In this document: one piece after another, positions 1-11,705 of the stretch
Layout: each line of letters begins with the position of its first letter
Position numbering within the stretch: position 1 is the stretch's first letter
NCBI GenBank assembly: GCA_951802425.1
Contig: CATOQE010000001.1
Span: 97,219 to 161,218 of the forward strand
DNA length: 64,000 nucleotides
Direction: 5' to 3'
Source: Clavaria fumosa
Taxonomy: Eukaryota > Basidiomycota > Agaricomycetes > Agaricales > Clavariaceae
Program-made: the position numbers and the translations under genes
The notes under the pieces: generated by a model
What the model saw: only the letters and a program-made list of their open reading frames with translations
What the model was told of the DNA's origin: nothing
The model's database searches: none

Positions 1-212
1 GCCGGTTGAGTCTTGGCCACAGCCGTCCACACTGGACCAGCGGGTGGTGTCGGGTCCTTCGAAGAGGCATGATTACGGGCAGCGCCAGCATGTGAAGCTG
101 TGAGCCCCCACGATGTAGTGAATGGCTTATGCAGATCGTTCGAGGGAGGGGTAGATGCAACGTTCCGAGCAGCGCTCTCCTGCGTCTTCTCAGTGATCAC
201 ATGATCTTCGTA

Positions 213-360
213 TCAGCCCCGGCCTCACGGCCCGGCTCAGGGCTTGGAAATGTCTGGGCCGGGCCAAAAGCCTCCAGAAGCCGACCAGCCGGCCCAGCCT
301 AAATGGGCCTGGCCCGGCCCAGCTGACGGCCCAAAGCCGGGCCGTGTCCATCACTACTTG
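213..360. repeat. GC-rich imperfect inverted repeat, possible MITE remnant
   Basis: The segment is made of GGCC/CCGG-rich words. The motif ACGGCCCGGC near 225 and its reverse complement GCCGGGCCGT near 335 face each other across about 100 bp, which suggests a hairpin-forming non-autonomous element. The right end reads toward CATCACTA, loosely like hAT-type termini. I found no clear target-site duplication, so this is structure without a firm family. Apart from this segment, positions 1-429 show nothing coding. Confidence 0.3.
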
Positions 361-429
361 TGTCGAGTGGCATTGGGGCAAGCAATACATTGTGGTATAG
401 CGAGGTGTCTGTCTGGCAGTGGTTAACTG

Positions 430-661
430 TAAAGACAGTAAGCTAAATCTCAGTCTTGAAAGAGAGAACTAAATTCATTTGCCTGTAAAGACAGTAAGCT
501 AAATCTAAGGACAGGCTATTAGTTAGGACTGATATAGTGAATGTAATGGGAGTCATACCTCAGTCTCGAAAGAGAGAACTGAGGTTAAGTGGTGCGAGTG
601 TCAGGTAATATGTATGTTACGTAATGTTGCCCAATATGGGCGAACCTCCCATATCCAACAC
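430..661 (-). repeat. Probable 3' LTR (or part) of a copia element
   Basis: On the minus strand the sequence starting at 661 reads TGTTGGATATGGGAGG, directly downstream of the stop codon of a copia pol tail. That is the expected place for a 3' LTR beginning with TG. Inside lie two direct copies of GTAAAGACAGTAAGC (near 430 and 486) and repeated GAAAGAGAGAACT words. The outer end was not located with certainty because no TSD was recognised. Confidence 0.5.
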
Positions 662-673
662 GCCCACTCGAAC

Positions 674-785
674 TTATGCGGGCAACATCAATCCCATTGT
701 CTTCACGAATGCCTCATGCTTTGGTCGTGACAATCCCTTGGTGAAGGCATCTGCAGCCTCAGGCGATTCAAGTAAATTAATGCAT
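674..785 (-). pseudogene. Copia pol C-terminal tail (end of RNase H region)
   Basis: The minus strand encodes ESPEAADAFTKGLSRPKH followed by EAFVKTMGL and a stop at 674-676. The pattern 'adafTKgl.rpkH..f...mGl' is the conserved last segment of Ty1/copia polyproteins, after the RNase H domain. Nothing upstream (higher coordinates) continues the polyprotein, so only about 35 codons survive. The stop sits 12 bp from the putative LTR start, as in complete elements. It is a 5'-truncated remnant. The copia at 20.6-23.2 kb lacks exactly this end, but there is no evidence that the two are halves of one element. Confidence 0.6.
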
Positions 786-842
786 TAATCTATTGTAATT
801 ACAGTAAGTGCGTGACGCATAGAAGACGGTAAGTTTGCGAAT

Positions 843-1008
843 GGTGAGGATGCATCACACAAAGGGAGATGATGCATGGTCATAGGGTACATGATGCATG
901 ACTCTGAGGGGATGATGCATGGCCATAGGGTACATGATGCATGACTCCTGGAGGGGATGATGCATGGCCATAGGGTACATGATGCATGACTCTTAGGGGA
1001 TGATGTAT
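843..1008. repeat. Short minisatellite, about 45-bp unit, 3-4 copies
   Basis: The words GATGATGCATGGCCATAGGG and TACATGATGCATGACTC recur at about 43-46 bp spacing between 843 and 1008. The copies differ by a few bases and small indels. The frames across it are low-complexity and not credible genes. Positions 1009-1344 are unique-looking sequence with no recognisable gene. Confidence 0.65.
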
Positions 1009-1344
1009 AACTCTTGGGTAGACAATGTGTGACCGCAATTTAAATAATACCTGACTGTAGGTAGACCACATCGTTCAGTCAGATATTTCAATTACAGTTG
1101 CTGTACCGGAGGGTGAATATCCTAGGGCAAAGAAGTAGCAACGGACTCCAGCGGAGATATTCACATTATGCAGTACAGTTGCAAGCGGCAGAAGGATATT
1201 GACTACAACAGACATGGCACCCCCGGATCAGCCACAAGAGTGAGATGAATAATCCCTAGCAGTCAGCATCAGGTGCCGGACAACACAGGAATAATCCGTT
1301 GCCATCTGCACCCTATCCGCTGGAAAGTGAAGAATAATAATCAT

Positions 1345-2342
1345 ATGCATGGGCTCAGCTCCGCCAGACAATGCAAAAATATTCATTAGCCATCACAACA
1401 AGCTCTGCCGAACATTGCGAGAATATTCATCAACCATTAGGCATAGCTCCGCCAGACCATGCCAGAATATTCAACCACCATTTAGCATGGCTCCGCCGGA
1501 CATTGCCAGAATATTTGTTAGCCATTACGACCAGCTCTGCCGGACTATGCTAGAATATTCTGCAACCATTTGGCATAGCCCTGCCAGACTATGCTAGAAT
1601 ATTTGTTAGCCATTACGACCAGCTCCGCCAGACTATGCTAGAATATTCAGCCACCATTTGGCATAGCTCCGCCGAACATTGCGAGAATATTCATCAACCA
1701 TTGAGCATAGCCTGGCCGGACTATGCTAGAATATTTGTTAGCCATTATGACCAGCTCCGCCAGACTATGCTAGAATATTCTGCCACCATTTGGCATAGCT
1801 CCGCCGGACATTGCCAGAATATTCATCAACCATTGAGCATAGCCTGGCCGGACTATGCTAGAATATTTGTTAGCCATTATGACCAGCTCCGCCAGACTAT
1901 GCTAGAATATTCTGCCACCATTTGGCATAGCTCCGCCGGACATTGCCAGAATATTTGTTAGCCATTACGACCAGCTCCGCCGGACTATGCTAGAATATTC
2001 AGCCACCATTTGGCATAGCTCTGCCAAACATTGCGAGAATATGCATCAACCATTGAGCATAGCTCCACCGGACTATGCTAGAATATTCAGCCACCATTTG
2101 GCATAGCTCCGCCGAACATTGTGAGAATATTCATCAACCATTGAGCATAGCTCCGCCGGACTATGCTAGAATATTCTGCCACCATTTGGCATAGCCCCGC
2201 CAGACTATGCTAGAATATTCTGCAACCATTTGGCATAGCTCCACCGGACCATGCTAGAATATTTGTTAGCCATTATGACCAGCTCCGCCAGACTATGCTA
2301 GAATATTCAGCCACCATTTGGCATAGCTCCGCTGGACATTGC
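1345..2342. repeat. 44-bp tandem satellite, left part
   Basis: About 22-23 units of 44 bp. Each has a CCATT start, a central GCATAGCTCCGCC-like or GACCAGCTCCGCC-like block, and a GAATATT end. Several unit types alternate, and near 1640-1960 three units form a 132-bp higher-order repeat. Because three units make exactly 44 codons, long repetitive open frames appear, but they are by-products. The array is interrupted at 2342/2343 by a solo LTR and resumes at 3730. Confidence 0.9.
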
Positions 2343-3729
2343 TGTTAGGGCCTGTCCCGTCTCGATAGTAGTGCCGGAGATCGACTTGTTGGTGACCTAT
2401 GCTGGAAACTCGCTAAGACCAATCAACTGTAGAGCACAGTCGAGAATGCTCAGTCCCGGAAGGTTGCGAAGTCAGTAGACGAAGTGTAAAGGAGGAAATT
2501 GACGAGGAGGGGGGAAATGGGTGATGCTGAGAGGGTCGCGAAGTCGACCAACGAAGCGTGAAAAAAGAAATAGACGAGGTGGGAGAAAGTGACAACGCTG
2601 AGAAGGTCGCGAGGTCGACCGACAAAGCGTAGAGAAGGAAAAAGATGAGGTGAAAGAAATAGACAATGTTGGAAGGGTTGTGGTGGTTGCGACGGTGTTG
2701 AGGAATGTGTCGGTGAAGGCGATGACTTTGCCAACCGACGGGTGAACCTGTAGGGTTCTAAGATCAGTACCAAGACAAATAATAGAGAATACTTAGATCG
2801 CGCGAGTTCTACGAGCGCAGAGGGTGAATTAGGACAGAGTAGAGTGTGTCTTGGTGATCTTGTGGTCACCAAGAGAGACAAGACCTATCAATTGCGATGG
2901 TTCCAAGCTCAAAGGGCGTACTAGCCTCAAGCTTAAACCAATGTGCGTCAATATCAAGTCTACAGTACGAGAAGTACATGCGAGACTTATATACGTGCGT
3001 ACAGAGAGTATAACGAAAAAGGGAAAGTAAAGAGGTTGCCAGGCGACAAGACTATAGTAGTACAGGGTACGTTTAGTCATAAAGTGACTGGGCGCATATT
3101 CTACTAAGGTTGCGAGGGGTTAGGTATGCATAGGTAAGGTCGCGAAGATGACCTGTCACGGGTCGCGACCTAGTTAAATAAGTATATACGTCACTATAAC
3201 TACGGAGGGATTCTCGGATCATAAGTAACGTAATTATAGACGACTGAGAGGAAGAAGGGACGCATATTTGAAGTGTATATACAGCTGACTGTTGGTGGCA
3301 CGTTTGAGTGTTAAGGTCGCGAGATCATAAGAGCGATCACGTGGGTGACGCTAGTGACGCAGGTGACCTATGGGCGGGTAGTCACGTGGGTAACGCTGGT
3401 AACGCATTGGTGCTGGTAGTGGTAGCGCCGGGGGTGCCGCTTGGCAAGTCACGTGTTGGTGGAAGTAGACGCGTATCAGTGTGTCACGCGTAGGATTGGT
3501 GGATCCGGGCGAAGTATGCGCGTAGGGTGAAGTAGTAGGAAGCGTTGCGAGTACAGCATGGTGGTCGCGAGTGTCATGTGAGCGCGGGGGAGGTTGGAGA
3601 GGCTTCCGGAAGGAGACAGCGGGTCCCGGAAGTGTGTAGAGGGACTCGCGAGGTTGTAGAGGGTCGTCGGGAAGCTCGTGGATGTGGGTGAAGTCGGCTT
3701 GGGCAAGGAAAAATGAATGGGTCCTGACA
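2343..3729 (+). mobile_element. Solo LTR, family LTR-A, copy 1 (TSD ATTGC)
   Basis: It begins TGTTAGGGCC and ends GGTCCTGACA, so it has TG...CA ends with imperfect 7-bp terminal inverted repeats. The 5 bp before (2338-2342) and after (3730-3734) are both ATTGC, a target-site duplication. Removing the LTR plus one ATTGC restores a normal 44-bp satellite unit. At 1387 bp there is no internal coding region, so this is a recombination-derived solo LTR. It keeps many CpG sites that are TpG or CpA in other copies, so it looks the least decayed. No autonomous LTR-A element is present in the window. Confidence 0.88.
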
Positions 3730-5440
3730 ATTGCCAGAATATTTGTTAGCCATTACAACCAGCTCTGCCGGACTATGCTAGAATATTCAGCCACCATTTG
3801 GCATAGCTCCGCTGTACATTGCCAGAATATTTGTTAGCCATTATGACTAGCTCCGCTGGACTATGCTAGAATATTCTGCAACTATTTGGCATAGCTCTGC
3901 CGAACATTGCAAGAATATCCATCAACCATTGAGCATAGCTCCGCCGGACTATGCTAGAATATTCAGCCACCATTTGGCATAGCTCCACCAAACATTGCAA
4001 GAATATCCATCAACCATTGAGCATAGCTCTGCCGGACTATGCTAGAATATTCAGCCACCATTTGGCATAGCTCTGCCAGACATTGCCAGAATATTTGTTA
4101 GCCATTACAACCAGCTCCGCTGGACTATGCCAGAATATTCAGCCACCATTTGGCATAGCTCCGCCGAACATTGCCAGAATATTTCTTAGCCATTATGACT
4201 AGCTTCGCTGGACTATGCTAGAATATTCTGCAACTATTTGGCATAGCTCCGCCGAACATTGCGAGAATATTCATCAACCATTGAGCATAGCTCCGCCGGA
4301 CTATGCTAGAATATTCAGCCACCATTTGGCATAGCTCCGCCATACATTGCCAGAATATTTGTTAGCCATTACGACTAGCTCCGCCAGACTATGCTAGAAT
4401 ATTCAGCCACCATTTGGCATAGCTCTGCCGAACATTGTGAGAATATTCATCAACCATTGAGCATAGCTCTGCCGGACTATGCTAGAATATTCTGCCACCA
4501 TTTGGCATAGCCCCGCTGGACTATGCTAGAATATTCTGCAACCATTTGGCATAGCCCCACCGGACTATGCTAGAATATTTGTTAGCCATTATGACCAGCT
4601 CCGCCGGACTATGCTAGAATATTCAGCCACCATTTGGCATAGCTCTGCCGTACATTGCCAGAATATTTCTTAGCCATTACGACTAGCTCCGCTGGACTAT
4701 GCTAGAATATTCTGCAACTATTTGGCATAGCTCCGCCAAACATTGCGAGAATATTCATCAACCATTGAGCATAGCTCCGCCGGACTATGCTCGAATATTC
4801 TGCCACCATTTGGCATAGCCCCGCCGGACTATGCTAGAATATTTGTTAGCCATTACGACCAGCTCCGCCGGACTATGCTAGAATATTCAGCCACCATTTG
4901 GCATAGCTCCGCCATACATTGCCAGAATATTTCTTAGCCATTATGACTAGCTCCACTGGACTATGCTAGAATATTCTGCAACTATTTGGCATAGCTCCAC
5001 CGAACATTGTGAGAATATTCATCAACCATTGAGCATAGCTCCGCCAGACTATGCTAGAATATTCAGCCACCATTTGGCATAGCTCCGCCATACATTGCCA
5101 GAATATTTGTTAGCCATTACGACTAGCTCCGCCGGACTATGCTAGAATATTCAGCCACCATTTGGCATAGCTCTTCCGAACATTGCGAGAATATTCATCA
5201 ACCATTGAGCATAGCTCCGCCGGACTATGCTAGAATATTCAGCCACCATTTGGCATAGCTCCGCCAGACATTGCCAGAATATTCATCAGCCATTAAACAT
5301 GGCTCCACCAGACTATACCAGAATATTTGTTAGCCATCTTGCCCAGCTCCGCCAGACAATGGCAGAATATTCATCAGCCATTAGGCATGGCTCCAGAACT
5401 TTCATGAGCCATTAAGCATGCCAGACAATGCCAGAATAAT
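3730..5440. repeat. 44-bp tandem satellite, right part
   Basis: It continues the same 44-bp family for about 38 more units after the solo LTR. The last units, from about 5290, become divergent and the array decays out by 5440. CpG/TpG variants (for example GCTCCGCC against GCTCTGCC or GCTCCACC) are scattered among units. It contains no credible gene. Confidence 0.9.
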
Positions 5441-5494
5441 CCTGAGCAAATTCATTCACCCTTGATCTACTAGACTGAACAGGTATGAGAAAAT

Positions 5495-8400
5495 CTAGCC
5501 TCCTCCACTAACCATAGTGGTTGCCTTATCACATAAATCCTCTGCTTCTTGCTCAAATTGCTCCCATACATTTGCCTGCCTGAATGCGTAGCATGTCAAA
5601 CCACTCTTTGCCTCTTCCATCTCTCCCAGTCTCATCCACTCCTCTTTCCTATGCCTGAAGAAGGCTACTGTCCATTGCATCTCATGTTTTAGCAAGTTGA
5701 CTTCCTCATCCCATCTCTGAAATCGTGCACTTGCTCTCAACCAGTTGACTCTGTAGACTAATCAAAGTTGCCAGACATTTCATGCATATTAATGATTTGT
5801 CACTTACATTCCTTCATTTGCTCACTCTGCTCTCCTTCCACATTGACATCCAATCTCCAAAACCATGGTAGTTTGTCTGATTGCTGTCCAAACCTATTTT
5901 CTTCTATGATATCACCTGGCATCTTCAAGTCTTCCTTGGTGATGTCATTGAATGTTGGCTCTGTAACACCCAATCTGCATAAAGCAGACTTAGCCCGCTT
6001 GTAATCTTGTACTGCCTGCTGGACTCTTGACTCCATCTGCTTCACCTGGCTCCATGCTCGTGTTGAAGTTTTCTGGCTGCGAGCATTTTGGACCTAATGG
6101 CAGTTAGATCGTCAATGACAGCAGAGCTAAAACTTACATTTGCCCTATATATCATAGACTTCTCACCCAAAGCAATCCTGAGCCGCCATAAAGCATCATT
6201 CATCTGCCCTATGCGAAGCTTTGCCTCCCAGTTCCCCATCTCATCCAAGTTATGTAATTGCCGAACTTCTTTGGACAAATTGGAGGGCAGAAATAGTGTC
6301 ACAGCCTCGGGCTGTACTACTACATCTTCCTCATCATCAGAAGCAGCAACATCGACACTGACTTCTTCATCGAGCTGAGATGAATGGTTTGCCTGCAGTT
6401 CAATGGCTTCTTCAAAGAGAGATAAAGTGGCCCATTTCTTCTCATATTTGCTGATCTCAATCTGGAGGCGCCTTCACTTTTCCTCCAACTCCTTTTTATC
6501 AGAGAGTGAGGGTTGCCTCAAAGACTGTGTATAGGCAACCAAAGAGGCCCTATTTTGTTGTGAATGACAGGCAATGGAACTTTGCAATACGACTCACTGA
6601 GTGGCTTCTATGCTCAATCCTAGAGCCAAGAGATTAGATATGCCAGATAGATTTCCAGCAGCACAATGTTTTTGAGAAAGCTCCAGTAGAACCTCAGCAC
6701 AACCTGGTTCTGTGTAAAAGTGTATGCCATTAGCCAGGCAATATAGCAACTATAGATATGTTTTCCAAGTACTGGCCTTTCACATTTGTGACATCGTACA
6801 CCGAAAGAGCATCTCCCTGTTGAGTCATTGCCTTCTCCTCTAGGTCCTTCCATTCTAATACCAATGTTGGTTCAAGCCGTTTTGTCAACTCATCCAGGGC
6901 TAACTTCTTGTCCTCTCTTTCAGTCATTGCTTTTTTTAACTTGGTGACAATAGATTGTGCTGTGCCAAGTCATCAGCAAAGACACATGTGAGAATATGGG
7001 GATTTGCTTACATGCTCTAGACACTTTCTTCCAATTGGAATCCTGCATGTAGCTGTCCAGTATCTCCTGCCGATGTGGTTGAGACATGCCCCTTGTATGG
7101 CTTGCTGCCTTATTAAGTGATGACCAAAGGCTTTCCAATACTTCCCCATCCAACTGCCCCACACCTTGCACAAAGTTCAAAGAGAACCGTGCAAAACATT
7201 TTTGGATGTGAGCACCTAAGTGGAATTTTCCAACTGCAGTTATCACTTCAAGATCCTCCCGCACATACAAGTGCCCACTGGCATCAACTCGCTGCTGAAA
7301 ATTGATGTGCCACTCACATCCAACATCATATACAAAAATGACTCTCTTGGCAAGTAAGACTTGCTTAAGAGCCTGACAGAAAGAATAGTCAATGTTCATC
7401 TGTCTTTGGCAATGTCAATTGGGAGAACAGAATTCAATGGCATTCCCCACACACCTCTCTCCTTTTTGGAGATCCACTACACTATGAGGATAGAAACAGC
7501 CATGGCGTCCACATGCAGATGCAGCCACTCCAGTAGCACGTAAATGGTTTCTTTGCAATCCACTGTGTCCATTTGCTTGGGTTATTGCATGGTGGTTGTG
7601 ACATTTAGACTTCTGAAAGTGAATTGTCAATAACTATAGAGGAAATAATGCAGGAAATTTGGACCTGTTTTATCTCAATAGATGCCTTAATATGTTCCTG
7701 ATATACTGCATCTTCAACCATATAACCTCATCCATCACTGAGATAGACATCCTCCTCTGGCTTCTTAGTTACAACATTTTCCAGTTTGAAATTGCCATCT
7801 GCAACAATTGATGGTTCATAGATGGATCTATATGCTCCTGTTACTCTGAACATCTTCACAAGATGTGAAATTACTTACGGGTCTTCTGCATGTTTGACTT
7901 CATGCTCTGAGACATTTATTCCAGGTTGAGGACAACTGGGACAAAAGAGTGCCAAATCTCCAGGTTTTTGCATCTGGTTGGGGTTATGTGCAATGCCTGT
8001 CCGCTTCAAGGACTTGAGGTACCTCCACTCCCTTGATACCCTCATGAGTTCTCGGTAACGATCCTGGAAAAAGATAATCAATAATTTTTCAAAGAGACTT
8101 TCCATGTGTGATATACATACTGGAACAAGTGAAGGAAGCCTGTTGTATGTTATTCTCTGCAGCTTGGTGTAGAAATTACAAGCTGATGTGTGGCACTCCA
8201 AAGTTTCAATATGAAACTGATCAAGGACATTGAAGGTAAATGCTGTGGAGGGCCTCTTGAGGGTAGATGGGAAAAATCGCATACAAAGCAGCTGCATGTG
8301 TGCTGGTAGGGCATCTTCACAATTACACCATTGCACTTGATGCTTGTAGATTCCCGAGGTAGTCACAAACACCATGCTTTTTCCCCTCTGAAATGCACCA

Positions 8401-9184
8401 TCCTCAACATCTGGTTGTATGTCCCCTTCTGATTCTCCCTCGTGAACAAGATCATCCTCCCAGATGTCATCCCCAGGGGTGTGAACAGAACTGGCAAAGA
8501 GTGTTGGGCAAGGTTTCCCATCATGTCCAAGGTGAATAAGGAGTCCTAAATTTCCCAGGTCCTCTCTCTCAAAGAACTTCCCTGTCCATCTCCGTATATG
8601 ATGGAAAGGAAGATGTTGATGTTGTACCAGGCAACAGTTGTGACAAAGAACTTGTTGGCCCTGGCAACAGTCAAGACAACGAAATAAGGCTAATGGTCCA
8701 CCACAAACCACACAACTAGAGTCATGTGGGAGAGCCTCAAGTCCAACTATTGCAGAGAGGTGAAGACTGCACGCATCCTCTTTCCACTCTTGCAGGAAGT
8801 CATTTTGAGTCTAAATAATTTTGAGTAAGACATATGGTCATACAGTGTGTTTGGTTTGCACACCTTTCCCTTCCGCAAACGTTTGGGAGTAGGACTTTTT
8901 GGTGTCTCAAATTCCAAAGTCATTGAAGCCAAGGCTTCAGGACTTATCTCTCTGCCTCGTTTCTTTGATGGTGATTGAGATACAGCCCTCCTTTCTTGGA
9001 ATACTGGCTGATCTCTCCCTACCACCTTCCTGCCCCTTGTCCTCTCCTTAACCTCAAAAACCCTCTCTATGGCTCGTGTTGCTCCTTTCTTGCGAATGAC
9101 TGCATGCATGGTTGGTTTCACATTAAACAAAGTCACATGATCACATGAGGTGAGACAGGAACATGACCAACGAAGCCTCATCAC
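5495..9184 (-). pseudogene. KDZ transposase gene (CxC-type), nearly full length, disrupted
   Basis: The minus strand carries, in order, a basic N-terminal region (about 9184-8780), a cysteine-rich CxC domain (CVVCGGPLALFRCLDCC, then CHNCCLVQHQHLPFHHI, 8720-8600), and the motif PGDLALFCPSCPQPGIN (about 7960-7900). The KDZ transposase core follows (YDVGCEWHINF, GKFHLGAHIQKCFARFSLNF, LDGEVLESLWSSLN, 7330-7100), then a C-terminal helical region ending at 5495. KDZ transposases are DDE-type cut-and-paste enzymes common in agaricomycetes. Introns are visible: 5758-5807 (GTAAGT...GATTAG, 50 bp) joins KE to FYRVNWLRASARFQRW in frame, and GTAAGT at about 7877 starts another. Damage: an in-frame TGA at 7728-7730, where the family usually has W or L, and a frame change near 8790 not explained by a good intron. 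Terminal inverted repeats were not identified. The gene is probably inactive. Confidence 0.85.
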
Positions 9185-9189
9185 ATGCA

Positions 9190-9708
9190 GCCTTTGTCCT
9201 GAAGCTCGCCACTAGATTCACATTGTGTCATGAAGTCTCAACAGCTTGTTGTTACTCTGAGCAACAGTGTAGATAAATATAAAATGATCATAGTTTTTCA
9301 TACATAACATGTGAAAAACTTGGTCACTGCTGTCAAATGCATGATTGAACTACAACAGTTCACATGACAGAAAAAATGATTCATGAAGCAGAAGTATGAT
9401 TTCACAACGTAGAAATTATTTGTACAAGGCAAGAAATTCCTAGAACATGTAGTAAAAATCTTGGGAGGCCTTCCAGATGGTCAAGAAGCTGGCAGGAGTC
9501 CCGTACAGGAGGCGCTTCCCCCAGCCCGCAATTCCTCCACTCGTAATCTCCAAGCCACTCTTGCCTGCTTTCTGCCCTTTCCAGCCACGTGAACAAGAGA
9601 CAGAATAAAAACTGGGCTTTGCCATCTCAGTGCCAATTGTCAGTGTACGAACAGCATGACAGACTGGGCACTGTGGCGAAATCAGGTCCCCGAGTGGACG
9701 GAGATTCT
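9190..9708. other. No recognisable gene or repeat
   Basis: The segment lies between the start of the KDZ gene and repeat R1. It is AT-rich up to about 9440 and more GC-rich afterwards, with only short frames and no family motif. It may hold the KDZ promoter and the element's left terminus, but I could not identify terminal repeats. Confidence 0.4.
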
Positions 9709-10827
9709 AACAGCATAGTCCTTGTGCAGATGGAGTATCTGCACTTTCTTTCACTGCAAGCTAACCACTCAAGCTAGTCTTTTGAAATTTTGTGTGCCTA
9801 TATCTGTTTTTCTGCGAATGGTCCCTTGTTGCTCCTATCCTAACAGCATAGTCCTTGTGCAGATGGAGTATCTGCGCTTTCTTTCACTGCAAGCTAACCA
9901 CTCAAGCTAGTCTTTTGAAATTTTGTGTGCCTATATCTACCCCTCTTATCCTCAATTTCCATGGTTTACATTTTCCCAAAACTCATTTCCCAATGCATGC
10001 CAAAGCTGCTGACCAACCCAGTCAAAATTCTCCCGTTTATCAAAACCAACCGTAGGATTCCAAAACAATTGCAATGCTATACTGGGCCATCCCATACCTA
10101 TCATATTCCATCCCTCTCTCCCCCCTCCCATCACCCACAAAGCAATAATTCCAGTTCTCACATCCTCACACAAGTTTGTACTTGTGGTGGCACCTAAATC
10201 AAATGGGATCACATTGAAAGATTGAGTATAGTGCATGAATAATACACCCTGACTTTGTTTCAATTACTCTGCCACATCCAGGACTACAGTTGCCTTCCTA
10301 CAAACCTAAACAACACAAGTACCCCTACAAGTTTGCAGGCCTCACAGCACAAGATCTAACCGTGAAAATCTCTTGAAATTGATCATGGATGCTCTAAATG
10401 ATGACCACTATCATATAACATGCTAAACAGACTAAACTGTTTTTCTGCAAATGGTCCCTTGTTGCTCCTATCCTAACAGCATAGTCCTTGTGCAGATGGA
10501 GCATCTGCGCTTTCTTTCACTGCAAGCTAACCACTCAAGCTAGTCTTTTGAAATTTTGTGTGCCTATATCTAATCTTCAATTTCCATGGTTTACATTTTT
10601 CCCAAACTCATTTCCCAATGCATGCCAAAGCTGCTGACTGAACTAGTCAAAATTCTCCCGTTTGTCAAAACCAACCATAGGATTCCAAAACAAATGGAAT
10701 GCTATACTGGGCAATCCCATACCTATCATATTCCATCCCTCTCTCTCCCCTCCCATCACCCACAAAGCAACAATTCCACCATACAGTCAGAATCCAGTTC
10801 TCACAGTCCTCACACAAGTTTGTACTT

Positions 10828-11154
10828 AGCTGTGGCACCCTAATAAGGACCCCACATGAGATATTCCCAAAAAAAAAAGTCCCCACTTTTAGTCCTCATT
10901 ATGTCTTTAGTGATGTTTACTCTCATTTGGTGCTTTAGCTGTGGCACCCTAATAAGGACCCCACATGAGATATTCCCAAAAAAAAAAGTCCCCACTTTTA
11001 GTCCTCATTATGTCTTTAGTGATGTTTACTCTCATTTGGTGCTTTAGCTGTGGCACCCTAATAAGGACCCCACATGAGATATTCCCAAAAAAAAAAGTCC
11101 CCACTTTTAGTCCTCATTATGTCTTTAGTGATGTTTACTCTCATTTGGTGCTTT
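10828..11154. repeat. Three tandem copies of a 109-bp unit inside R1
   Basis: TGTGGCACCC recurs at 10831, 10940 and 11049, exactly 109 bp apart, and the units are practically identical, including an A10 run after ATATTCCC. The related copy at 49823-50832 has this unit once, so the triplication arose after the copies separated. Confidence 0.92.
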
Positions 11155-11429
11155 CCCTCAAAACTTTTTTCTCACCCCAAAAATTCATTTAGGGTTCCTG
11201 GGGTCTTCCAGCAGAATTTGAAATATGGTAGTTGTGAAGTAGTTATTAGTGCTGTTTAGAAGAATATATGCAGCTGACTGAATGCTGCATGTATGAATGT
11301 TGATATTGTCACATCATGAGGTGGGTCACATGGTGATGCTTGTGACCATGGGGTAATGTGAATAAGACTAATGTATCCATGTGGCATGTCATGTGCCAGA
11401 TGAAGGGATTGTGCCATGGCATATCATAC

Positions 11430-11705
11430 ATAGTATTGGAGGCTGCTGGTGTGCCATCATTGTTGATAGCTGCTGGTGCATCATCATCATCAGCTGCTGC
11501 TGCTGTCATCAGTCATTGTTGTTGGCTGCTGGTGCATTGTTGTTGTTGTTGTTGTTGTTGGCTGCTGATGTGCTGTCATTGTTGTTAGCTGTTGGTGTGT
11601 CAGCATTGGTCATCATCATTGGCTGCTGGTGTATTGTTGTCATCATTAGCTCCTGGTGTGTCATCATCATCATCAGCCACTGCTGCCATCATTGGTCATC
11701 ATTGG
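11430..11705. repeat. GCTGCTGGTG/CATCATCATTG minisatellite tail of R1
   Basis: Imperfect repeats of GGCTGCTGGTG and of CATTG and CATCAT words form a degenerate triplet-rich minisatellite. Frames through it encode Cys/Trp/Ile-rich low complexity. The solo LTR at 11706 is inserted in it, and the same sequence resumes at 12920. Confidence 0.75.

Larger units (their letters stand above)
9709..11705. repeat. Dispersed repeat R1, tandem cluster of one partial and two longer copies
   Basis: Each copy starts near AACAGCATAGTCCTTGTGCA. One starts at 9709 (broken off at about 9840), one at 9841 and one at 10472. The first two are followed by the linker TGTTTTTCTGC then AATGGTCCC. The third runs on through TTTACATTTTTCCCAAACTC, a 109-bp triplication and a GCTGCTGGTG-rich tail to 11705. 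The same family recurs at 26453 and 49823. There is no coding capacity and no clear terminal inverted repeats or LTRs. The family is probably non-autonomous or a fragment of a larger element. Confidence 0.75.

Noticed and set aside
1345..5440. Regular 44-bp units considered as a CRISPR-like array
   Set aside because: There are no unique spacers between constant repeats, the whole unit is repeated with small changes, and the setting is eukaryotic.
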